From the NCBI GenBank assembly GCA_016715885.1, contig JADJXL010000025.1, forward strand, positions 124,001 to 188,000: a stretch of 64,000 nucleotides of DNA, written 5' to 3'. This DNA is from Polyangiaceae bacterium (lineage in GTDB: Bacteria > Myxococcota_A > Polyangia > Polyangiales > Polyangiaceae). Position 1 is the stretch's first letter. Every line of letters starts with the position of its first letter. The translations under genes and the position numbers were made by a program. Positions 54,791-62,978 of this stretch are shown in pieces. A model generated the notes under the pieces. The model saw only the letters and a list, made by a program, of their open reading frames with translations, was not told the origin of the DNA and searched no databases.

Positions 54791-56358
54791 CTCTTCCGGT
54801 AGTGATCGACCATCTTGTAGCTGCGCGCGACCATTCCGAACGCAGCCGCCGCGAGCAGCCCAAAGCCCACGAAGAAGAACATTTGAAACGCGGTCGAGCG
54901 CAGCCCCGTGTGCGCCGTAATGGCCGCGAGCACCGATTCTCTTTTTACGGCGGCATTCACGAGCAATACCCATAGGCCGCCGATGGTCACCGTGAGCGAC
55001 CAGAAGCTCATGAGCGTGCCCTTCATTTTTGCAGGCGCTTGACTGTAGGCGAATTCGAGCCCCGTGGCACTCACGAGCACCTCGCCGAACGTCAGGATCG
55101 CATACGGCACGACTTGCCACAATATCGGCACCGTTGCGCCTCGATCGATCATGACTTGCAAAATGCCCACGGGAATCCAGGACAAACCGGCCAAAGCAAT
55201 GCCCACCGTCATGCGCCGGAGAGGCGTCGGGTTGATGCCGATTTTACGTAAAAATGGGTACAGCACCACGTTGTTCAGCGGAATGAAGATCATCACGAGC
55301 GCCGGATTGAGCGCCTGCATTTGTGATGCTTCCTGAAAAAATCCCCACCCCGGAAGCGACATCGCCTTCGCCTGTAGAATCCACGTCGATGCTTTTTGAT
55401 CGAATAACGACCAAAACGGCGTCAAGAGGAAATACAGCACGAGCACGCGCAGCACCGTTCGAACGGCGTCGACATCTTCATCGGGATGGTCTTCTCGAGC
55501 GGCATCGAGCGACAGGTAAACCGCAGGGCCCGCCAGCGCAAACAATACGACAATGGCCAAGCACACCGTCGCGACGAATCCAATGCTTGGCAGGAGGGCA
55601 AACGACGCCGCGAATCCAATGACGCCAATAGCCGTCAAAATTCGCCCCGTCCCCGATCCTCGACGAAGCGCCGTCCACGCAACATTACCAAATGAATGAG
55701 GATCTCCCGGGGATGGCGGAACGACGACATATCGCTTGCGCCCAGCCCAGAAGACAATCGTTGCAATGAACATGAGGATGCCGGGAATGCCAAAGGCAAT
55801 GCTCGGCCCCCACTTTTTCAGCGTCACGGGGATCAAGAGCGACGCGAAAAACGAACCGAAATTGACGATCCAGTAAAACGCGTCGAACACGACCCGCGCC
55901 AGATGTTTGTTCGATTGATCGAACTGATCGCCCACGAAGGACGACACACACGGCTTGATGCCGCCCGAGCCGAGCGCAATGAGGAAGAGGCCCGTGTAAA
56001 ACCCGAGCTTGTTCGATTCGAACATCGCCAAACATGCGTGTCCGACGCAGTAAAAAAGCGAAAGATAGAGTATCGTGCGGTATTTTCCCAAGAACCTGTC
56101 GGCGAGCCACCCCCCGAGGAGCGGGAAAAAGTAGACCCCCATCACGAAAATGTGAAAGACGTCCTTCGCCGCGCCCGCGCGATCCGCCTCGATCACGTCC
56201 TTGAGCAACCACCCCACGAGAAAGCTCGTGAGGATGTTGCGCATGCCGTAGAAACTGAAGCGCTCACACGCCTCGTTGCCGATGATGTACGGGATCTGTC
56301 GCGGATACTTCGCATCCGCCGCGACCGTCGAGTTTGTCCCTGCGCTGCTCGTCGTCAT
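54787..56358 (-). CDS. POT-family proton-coupled peptide transporter
   Basis: The 523-residue inner-membrane protein has the POT signature 'GNEACERFSFYGMRNILTSF' (ExxERFxxYG), 'GVYFFPLLGGWLADRFLGKY', and a second family block 'FDAFYWIVNFGSFFASLLIP'. About 14 hydrophobic segments are visible. POT transporters move di- and tripeptides into the cell with protons. The charged 'DAAREDHPDEDVDA' loop sits between the two bundles. The ATG at 56358 was chosen over one 39 bases upstream. The gene overlaps the end of the convergent exonuclease gene by four bases. A divergent metallophosphoesterase gene lies 180 bases from its start. Confidence 0.92.
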   Translation of the reverse strand: MTTSSAGTNSTVAADAKYPRQIPYIIGNEACERFSFYGMRNILTSFLVGWLLKDVIEADRAGAAKDVFHIFVMGVYFFPLLGGWLADRFLGKYRTILYLSLFYCVGHACLAMFESNKLGFYTGLFLIALGSGGIKPCVSSFVGDQFDQSNKHLARVVFDAFYWIVNFGSFFASLLIPVTLKKWGPSIAFGIPGILMFIATIVFWAGRKRYVVVPPSPGDPHSFGNVAWTALRRGSGTGRILTAIGVIGFAASFALLPSIGFVATVCLAIVVLFALAGPAVYLSLDAAREDHPDEDVDAVRTVLRVLVLYFLLTPFWSLFDQKASTWILQAKAMSLPGWGFFQEASQMQALNPALVMIFIPLNNVVLYPFLRKIGINPTPLRRMTVGIALAGLSWIPVGILQVMIDRGATVPILWQVVPYAILTFGEVLVSATGLEFAYSQAPAKMKGTLMSFWSLTVTIGGLWVLLVNAAVKRESVLAAITAHTGLRSTAFQMFFFVGFGLLAAAAFGMVARSYKMVDHYRKS

Positions 56359-56538
56359 GGCCTGCGCGAGCGTCGCCGCAAAGTGCGCTCGTGGCAAGTC
56401 ACCTTTTGTGCCCCAACGAATGTGACATCACTCACCACGATCGCCGGCACGCGTTCAGAAAGGCCAACCGTGGTCACGAAGGGTGTGGACGTGAACCCGG
56501 CAGCAATGCGAAGCTTTGGACCGATACGAGAGGAAAAA

Positions 56539-57894
56539 ATGCGAACAGTCATCGTCAGTGATCTGCACTTGGGCAACGGTGGCCCATACGATGTTTTCGA
56601 GGGTGGGACGGCGCTACCGGAGCTGCTCGATCATTTGAGCTCCAAGCAATCGCTGCACGTGATCGTGAACGGCGACGCGGTCGACTTCTTGATGAACGAC
56701 GATCCGCTGGAGCTCGACAAGGCGCGCGCGGTGCGGCAAGCCGAGGCGATAGCGTCGTATCCGGCGAGCGCGGCGGTGCTTCGAGCATTCGGCCGGGTGC
56801 TGGAACGCGACGGAGCGGTGACGATTCGCATGGGAAACCATGATGTGGAGTTATTCTTGCCCGAGGTGCAAGCGGTATTTCGCAAGGCGCTCGGGCAATC
56901 TGCCGACGTCTCCGCGCGTCTCGTATTTGCCAATGGTGACGAACCGGAAATCTTGAATGTGGGTGGAACGCGGGTGCTCGTGACGCATGGCGAGCAAAAC
57001 GACGATTGGAATCGAGTCGAGTACGACAAACTGCGGGCGGGTGAATCGACGTACAAGTATGCGCCTGGTTCGGTATTGGTGAAAAAAATCCTCAATCCGG
57101 GCGTTTCCGAAGCAGGAATGCGTTTTTTGAGTTTGCTCAAGCCGGATTTCCAAGGCGCAGCCTTGACGGCGCTCGCGGTGGATCCTTCGGCCGCGAAGCT
57201 CGCGTGGCAACAAGCATCGCTCAGCATGCTGTGGCAATTGTATCGCCGCGCGGACATGCCATTTACGTTTGCCGAGGGAGTCGAGGCGGAGCCCGATTTT
57301 GGCCTCGACAAACGCCTCGAAGCGGCGGGGCTCGATCAAGCGGAGCTCGATGCGCTCGAAGGGCAGCTTGGTGAAGTCCACGCGTACCCATTGGACGACG
57401 GCACGCTTCGCAAGGCGATGATCAAATTGGGCAAGAGTGCGCTTTCGCATTATGCGCGGATGCAAAAGAAGCTCGCTGGAGACGAAGCCGACAACTATTT
57501 CCAGCTCGATCCGGCCGAAGACGAATGGAACGAAGCTCGGCGGCTTTCGGAGAAGTTTTCGTCCAACGCGATCATCATTGGGCATAGCCATGCGGCGCGA
57601 TTCCGGCACGATTCGGGGATTTTGTACGCCAATAGCGGCACGTGGATCGGGCTCATGAAATTGCCGAGCCAGCAAGCAACCGATGATGAATGGGTCGCCT
57701 TCTTGGAAGAGCTTCGGGACAACAAGGGATTGGATCCGGCAAAGCAAAAATTAGCAAAGGTGATGAGTCGGTTTACCGCGGTATTGGTGGCGTCGCATGA
57801 TCGGGGAGGTGCCACCATTTCGCTGGTCGAATGGAGCGATGGAGACTTGACGACATTGCGTTCGGGTTGGGTGCCAGCGCAACGAAAAGCGTAA
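56539..57894 (+). CDS. Calcineurin-like metallophosphoesterase
   Basis: The 451-residue protein has the full set of metal-binding motifs: 'IVSDLHLGNGG' (D-x-H), 'VNGDAVDFL' (GD), 'IRMGNHDVELF' (GNHD), 'VTHGEQND' and 'GHSHAARFRHDSG' (GHxH). The fold cleaves phosphoester or nucleotide bonds; the substrate is not known. UDP-diacylglucosamine hydrolase-like proteins share 'SDLHLG', but this protein is longer, with a helical insertion of about 200 residues between motifs. The start has AGAGGAAAAAATG, a good ribosome binding site. The next gene, a disrupted caspase-like paralog, starts 18 bases after its stop, in the same direction, so the two formed an operon. Confidence 0.85.
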   Translation: MRTVIVSDLHLGNGGPYDVFEGGTALPELLDHLSSKQSLHVIVNGDAVDFLMNDDPLELDKARAVRQAEAIASYPASAAVLRAFGRVLERDGAVTIRMGNHDVELFLPEVQAVFRKALGQSADVSARLVFANGDEPEILNVGGTRVLVTHGEQNDDWNRVEYDKLRAGESTYKYAPGSVLVKKILNPGVSEAGMRFLSLLKPDFQGAALTALAVDPSAAKLAWQQASLSMLWQLYRRADMPFTFAEGVEAEPDFGLDKRLEAAGLDQAELDALEGQLGEVHAYPLDDGTLRKAMIKLGKSALSHYARMQKKLAGDEADNYFQLDPAEDEWNEARRLSEKFSSNAIIIGHSHAARFRHDSGILYANSGTWIGLMKLPSQQATDDEWVAFLEELRDNKGLDPAKQKLAKVMSRFTAVLVASHDRGGATISLVEWSDGDLTTLRSGWVPAQRKA

Positions 57895-57912
57895 TCGCGG
57901 GAGGATAATCCG

Positions 57913-59661
57913 ATGGATATCGATTTGCTCCTCGCGGACGGCAATGGCGAGCCGGTCCTTGCCAAAGGATTACCATATGGTGTCGCAGCCGTGTCGGCCA
58001 GGGCAGAAGAGCCCGAACCAGAACAATTCGGTCTGCTCGATTATCGCCAGGACGACAAGGATCCGAATGATCTCGTGCGTCAACGGTGGGGCGTCATCGT
58101 TCCGGCAGGTACGGACGGCAAGCGGCTCGCGGAAGCCATTGCACCACTTCGGGCAGCTCGGAAAGAGGAGCAAAATGGGAAGGAGCCCATCGTATTCGAG
58201 GCGCCTGCGGGAATGTCGGCAGAAGAGGCGGGCATATGGTGGGGGACAGTCTACAATTCGAAAGATATCGAGGCGGTTGATAGACCTCGGTATTTGCTCA
58301 TTCTGGGCGACGCGGACCAGATTTCGTGGGAATCGCAGCAGCGGTGGGCGTCGAGCGCTTTCGTGGGGCGATTGGCATTTGCCAATGACGCCGGCTACGA
58401 ATCATACGTGCACAAAATCCTGGCATGCGAACGTGCTGCGCGCGCGGGATTCAAGAAACCGCGAGCGGCTTTCCATACGGTAAAAGATGGGACGGCCGCG
58501 ACTTCGACGGGGCATCGAGGCTTGATGTCGCCCACGATCGATGCGGCGCAGGTGGGATTGAAGAAGAACGACTTTCCGGCAAGCGCAATCGTCGATTTGA
58601 ACGAAGAAGGCGTGGCGTCTCTCGACGACTTCATGCGGGCCGTGGCATTGCATGATCCGACGCTGCTTTTCTCCATCAGCCATGGACTGGGATCCACGGC
58701 GGAAACGCCCAAGGACGAGCAGCGGCGCATGCAAGGTGCAATGAGCTTTGGTCGAGGCGTGAAACTGACGGCGGAGGACGTTGCGAACAAGCCATTTTTG
58801 CCGGGTGGCGCATGGTTTTTCTTTGCATGCTTCAGCGCGGGAACGCCGTCGTACAGCGCATATCAGCATTGGCTCGCGAGCCTGAAAACGCGGGGATGAA
58901 CATACCGCCAAGCCAAATCGACGGCGTGCTCGCCGCACTTGCTCGAGAATCATCGTTCGTGGCAGCCCTGCCTCAGGCGCTTTTGGCCAATCCCGATGGT
59001 CCTCTCGCGGTGATGGGGCACGTGGACTTGGCATGGACGTTCAGCTTCCAAGACCTTGGAAACATGAGGAGTTTCGCCGGCCCGATTCGAGAATGTATTT
59101 CGCGGTATCGTGGATCATTCGCGTATTGGTGGCAGCTTTTTCGATTTGCAACGCTACTTCATCGATGCGAATACCGATTTGACGGACATGCTCGACAAAG
59201 AAGAGCGTGCGCGCCGGCGCAACGAGCCGCTCGCCGATGAAAAGACGCGCCCATTGAAGAAAGGCGCATTGTGGATGCTGCGGCAAGATTTGACTGCATA
59301 CGTGCTGCTCGGGGATCCGGCGGCACGCGTAACGGCGTCGGCGTCGCCCGAGGAAGTGCGAAAAGTGCCGTCGATCGTGACGAGCAGCGTGGATACGGCT
59401 CCGTCGGCCGATACGGCGATAACGACGAATGCAGCGGCCGATGGAGCCAAAACATTCGGCGACGGCGCGCAGAGTGCAACGAATACGCTCACCGCGATGG
59501 ATCCGGCTCGCATTGAAGCGGCGGTGTTTGCTGCAGTTGGGGACGAAGCCATGGATGCGATTGCAACGCATTTCGGCGCGACGCGTGCGGAGCTCGACGC
59601 GTGGGTAAAAGCGTACAAAGAAGGCGGGCGCGCGGCGGCGCGGGGCAAACCAAGCGCGTGA
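57913..59661 (+). pseudogene. Caspase-like paralog disrupted by two compensating frameshifts
   Basis: This is a second copy of the gene at 27422-29098, starting with GGGAGG and an ATG at 57913. Frame 1 runs to a TGA at 58897, covering the clan CD dyad ('LLFSISHGLGS', His257, and 'FFFACFSAG', Cys306). The homology continues in another frame from about 58896 ('FVAALPQALLANPDGPLAVM', 'GHVDLAWTF') and returns to the first frame near 59080 ('RFENVFRGIVDHSRIGG', 'MLRQDLTAYVLLGDPAAR'). One G appears missing in the run at 58892-58895, and one base appears extra around 59076-59084. The HTH-like end ('IATHFGATRAELDAWVKAY') is intact. Either the gene is inactivated, or these are base-calling errors. The truncated product would still contain the dyad. 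Confidence 0.75.
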
Positions 59662-59745
59662 GATTGTCCTCGCCTCACATCGCGCAGCACCGAACAACCC
59701 CGCCGCGCAGCCGTATCCCTCACCTTCCCATGGTATAACCCCGCC

Positions 59746-61815
59746 GTGCAATCCCACTATCGCGCCGCTGATGCCGCACAGTTCGTCGAAAAATACGCGC
59801 CTCGATGGGGCGAAGACCTCGCCATGCGCGTCTATACCTCGCGCCTCCTCGGACAATGCCCCGAGCTCGTCCTGCACGGCGGAGGCAACACGTCCGTCAA
59901 GACCGTCGTCACGGAGCTCGTTGGTGATGCAACGGAAGTCCTCCACGTGAAAGGCAGCGGCTGGGACCTCGGCAAGATCGAACCCGAAGGATTCCCCGCA
60001 TGTCGCATCGCGCCGCTACGTCGCTTGTGCGAACTGCCAACGATGACGGACGAGCAGATGACGGCGCAGCTCCGCAGCCAAATGCTCGATCCAAACTCGC
60101 CAGCTCCTTCGATCGAAACGCTTTTGCACGCCTTCCTGCCGGCCAAGTTCGTCGATCACACCCACGCCGATGCAGTGCTCGCGGTGGTCGATCAACCCGA
60201 TTCCGCAACGCTCGTGCGCGAAGTCTTCGGCGAACGCGCGCTGTTTGTCCCGTACGTCATGCCCGGCTTCGTGCTCGCGCGCAAAGTCGTGGACCTTTGG
60301 CGCGCTTACAAGCAACGAACGGGGCGCGAACCAAGCGCCATCATCCTCGACAAACACGGCATCTTCACGTGGGGCGAAACCGCGATGGACAGCTACGAAC
60401 GCATGATCGCGTTCGTGACACGCGCCGAACGATGGCTCGTCGAAAGAGCCCCGGATTCGCGGCGCACCATCGCAAGTCCTTCGCCCGATGCATGCGAGCG
60501 TCTCGCACCCGTCCTTCGCGGAGCCCTGATGCGAGCTTCCGGTGAGCCTTGGATCGGCACGTTTCGCATGAGCCCTCAAACGCTGTCGTTCTGCGATCGC
60601 GACGACTTGGAGGTCATTTCGCAACGCGGGTGCGCGACGCCCGATCACGTTTTGCGGACGAAACCCAAGCCGCTCCTTTTGAACCTGCCGAACATCGACG
60701 ACAAACCGGCAACCAAAGCTGCCATCGACGCCGGCATTGCCGCGTACGCGAATGAGTACCGCAGTTATTTCCAGCGGTGTTCCGCCGCGCGTCCGGGCGA
60801 ACGCAAAGAGCTCGATCCGTGGCCTCGCGTGATTCTCATTTCTGGCCTAGGCGCATTTACCATTGGCAAAACGCGCAAAGATGCTGAAATCGCCGCAGAC
60901 ATCTATGAACACACGACGGTGGTGATCGAGCTGGCGACGGCGTTCAATGGTTATGAACCCGCAACCGAGCTCGACATATTCGACGTCGAGTATTGGAGCT
61001 TGGAGCAAGCGAAGCTCGGCAAGAAAGGCCCTGCAAAACAGCTCGAAAGTCGCGTGGCTTTCGTGACGGGCGGAGCGTCGGGCATTGGGCTTGCAGTCGC
61101 TCGCGCGCTGCTTGCTGCGGGCGCACACGTGACGCTGACGGACAAGAATGAGGATGCGATCGATCGCGTGGGAGAAAAGCTTTCCGAAACGTATGGCGAC
61201 CGGGTCTTCGCTTTGCCTTGCGATGTGACGATTGCGGACGAAGTGCGCAGTGCGATTCGTAAAACCTCGCTTCGTTATGGAGGTCTCGACATCGTCATTT
61301 CGAATGCGGGCAGGCCCTTCGAAGGAGCGCTGCAAGACGAAAAGGGTGATGCTGCATTACGTTCGTCGCTCGAGGTCAATTTGCTGGGGCATCAAAACGT
61401 CGCTCGTTTTGCGTCGGAGCTTTTGATTCAGCAGGGATCGGGTGGCGTACTCCTTTTCAACGCGTCGAAGAGCGCATTCAATCAGGGGCCGAACTTCGGC
61501 CCGTATGCCATTCCGAAGGCGGCGCTCATTGCGCTCATGCGGCAATACGCGGTCGATCTTGCGCCGCATGGAATCCGATCGAATGCCGTCAATGCGGACA
61601 GAATTCGCACGGCGCTATTCGATGGCGGGATGCTGGAGACGCGAGCGCGGGCGCGAGGGGTTGGCGTGGACGAGTATTTCCGCGCCAATCTTTTGCGACG
61701 TGAAACGACTGCGAACGACGTGGCCCAGGCGTTCGTGTATCTCGCTACGGCCGAAGCTACGACGGGGTGCGTCATCACGGTCGATGGCGGAAACGCGTCG
61801 GCATTTCCACGGTGA
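59746..61815 (+). CDS. Bifunctional class II aldolase / short-chain dehydrogenase
   Basis: The 689-residue protein has an N-terminal class II aldolase (adducin-like) domain to about residue 420: 'LVLHGGGNTSVKTVV', zinc-binding His pair in 'VDHTHADAVLAVVD', and His in 'ILDKHGIFTWGE'. The C-terminal short-chain dehydrogenase domain has the NAD loop 'VAFVTGGASGIGLAVA', 'ISNAGRP' and the active Tyr and Lys in 'GPYAIPKAAL'. This fused arrangement is known from rhamnose and related sugar-phosphate pathways, where the aldolase makes dihydroxyacetone phosphate and lactaldehyde and the dehydrogenase oxidises the aldehyde. No other sugar genes lie here. The GTG start at 59746 is the first plausible one. 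Confidence 0.88.
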   Translation: MQSHYRAADAAQFVEKYAPRWGEDLAMRVYTSRLLGQCPELVLHGGGNTSVKTVVTELVGDATEVLHVKGSGWDLGKIEPEGFPACRIAPLRRLCELPTMTDEQMTAQLRSQMLDPNSPAPSIETLLHAFLPAKFVDHTHADAVLAVVDQPDSATLVREVFGERALFVPYVMPGFVLARKVVDLWRAYKQRTGREPSAIILDKHGIFTWGETAMDSYERMIAFVTRAERWLVERAPDSRRTIASPSPDACERLAPVLRGALMRASGEPWIGTFRMSPQTLSFCDRDDLEVISQRGCATPDHVLRTKPKPLLLNLPNIDDKPATKAAIDAGIAAYANEYRSYFQRCSAARPGERKELDPWPRVILISGLGAFTIGKTRKDAEIAADIYEHTTVVIELATAFNGYEPATELDIFDVEYWSLEQAKLGKKGPAKQLESRVAFVTGGASGIGLAVARALLAAGAHVTLTDKNEDAIDRVGEKLSETYGDRVFALPCDVTIADEVRSAIRKTSLRYGGLDIVISNAGRPFEGALQDEKGDAALRSSLEVNLLGHQNVARFASELLIQQGSGGVLLFNASKSAFNQGPNFGPYAIPKAALIALMRQYAVDLAPHGIRSNAVNADRIRTALFDGGMLETRARARGVGVDEYFRANLLRRETTANDVAQAFVYLATAEATTGCVITVDGGNASAFPR

Positions 61816-61864
61816 AACGCAGATTGCTTGAACGGTGCGTCTCGGCCTGCGGTAACATGTCCGC

Positions 61865-62794
61865 GTGCGACCCCTACAAACCTATCTGATGCCTGCGCTA
61901 TGCGCGCTGATGTTGTCCACGACTGGCTGTATCAAGAAGATGATTCTGGACGGCCAGATCGCCAGCACGCGCCAAGCTTCTGCCGCAATCGACACACTCC
62001 ATGACTATGAAGTCGCCCGAGTCACGGCATTCAACGGCGTGTCTCAGTTCGAGGGCATGCATTACTTGGCCCCCGAAAACACCGACGCACTCTTCATGCT
62101 CGCGAAAGGCTGGACGGGAGCGACGTTTGGCTGGACCGAGGACGAAGCGGAGCAAGCCGAGGACGAAGAGGGGCTCGAAGGGCCGACGTATCTGCACCTC
62201 AAGCAGCGCGCAATCGCCGGATACGACCGCGGTGCGCGTTATGGAATCGAGCTGCTCGAGCATTATTACCCGGGCTCTGAAGCGGCGAAGAAAAACGACG
62301 AATCAATCCGCAAATACTTGGCGCAATTCACCGACCCGGAAGAGCACGCTCTGCCGCTTTTCTGGACCGGCTACGCGTGGATCAGCAAGACGAACATGGG
62401 CAAGGACGACCCGGCGCTCGTATCCGAGCTGTACATCGGTGTCGCCATGATGGAACGCGTCGTCGAGCTGGATGAAAAGGTCATGTACGGCAGCGCGCAC
62501 ACGATCCTCGGCGCATACCACGCTCGATCGGCAATGGCCGAGCTCGACGAATCCAAAAAACACTTCGACCGAGCGATAGAGATCAGCGATGGCAAACTGC
62601 TGCTCGCGAAGGTGCAATACGCGGCGAAATATCACTGCCTCAAGGGCAACAAGGACGAGTACGTCAAGCTGCTGACGGAGGTGATGGAGGCGGAGGATCC
62701 GCTTCCCGCACAGCGATTGCAGAACGTGATCGCCAAGCGCCGCGCACAGCGTTACCTCGGCAAGGCACGCATGAAGGAATGCGCGTTCGAGTGA
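61865..62794 (+). CDS. TRAP transporter TatT-component lipoprotein
   Basis: The 309-residue protein has a signal peptide and lipobox ('LMLSTTGCIKK'). Helical TPR-like repeats follow ('ALFMLAKGWTGATFGWTEDE', 'ALPLFWTGYAWISKTNMGKD', 'AHTILGAYHARSAMAELDES'). This is the TatT pattern: a lipid-anchored periplasmic partner of TRAP transporters that is thought to help the substrate-binding protein. It lies beside a DctM permease gene, but in convergent orientation. A GTG at 61865 is used; an ATG at 61889 would also keep a signal peptide. A palindromic repeat follows the stop. Confidence 0.82.
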   Translation: MRPLQTYLMPALCALMLSTTGCIKKMILDGQIASTRQASAAIDTLHDYEVARVTAFNGVSQFEGMHYLAPENTDALFMLAKGWTGATFGWTEDEAEQAEDEEGLEGPTYLHLKQRAIAGYDRGARYGIELLEHYYPGSEAAKKNDESIRKYLAQFTDPEEHALPLFWTGYAWISKTNMGKDDPALVSELYIGVAMMERVVELDEKVMYGSAHTILGAYHARSAMAELDESKKHFDRAIEISDGKLLLAKVQYAAKYHCLKGNKDEYVKLLTEVMEAEDPLPAQRLQNVIAKRRAQRYLGKARMKECAFE

Positions 62795-62822
62795 TTCGAA
62801 AGAGAGCGCAACACCGTCAGCG

Positions 62823-62953
62823 CCTCACCCCCTAGCCCCCTCTCCAACTCCGCTTCGCTCCGTGGAGAGGGGGAATTGACTTCGGTTTTTCCGGCTCCCC
62901 CTCTCCACGAAGCGGCGAAGCCGCGAAGTTGGAGAGGGGGTCGGGGGGTGAGG
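62823..62953. repeat. Palindromic element with 31-bp inverted ends
   Basis: CCTCACCCCCTAGCCCCCTC at 62823 and its inverted counterpart ending GGGGGGTGAGG at 62953 form 31-bp terminal repeats with about four mismatches. A second nested pair (GTGGAGAGGGGGA / TCCCCCTCTCCAC) lies inside. The element fills the gap between two convergent genes and could terminate both transcripts. It resembles intergenic repeats with the same CCCTC/GAGGG arms in many bacterial genomes, from memory. Confidence 0.65.
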
Positions 62954-62978
62954 TGCGAGCAAACCCTGTCGTCAGGCC

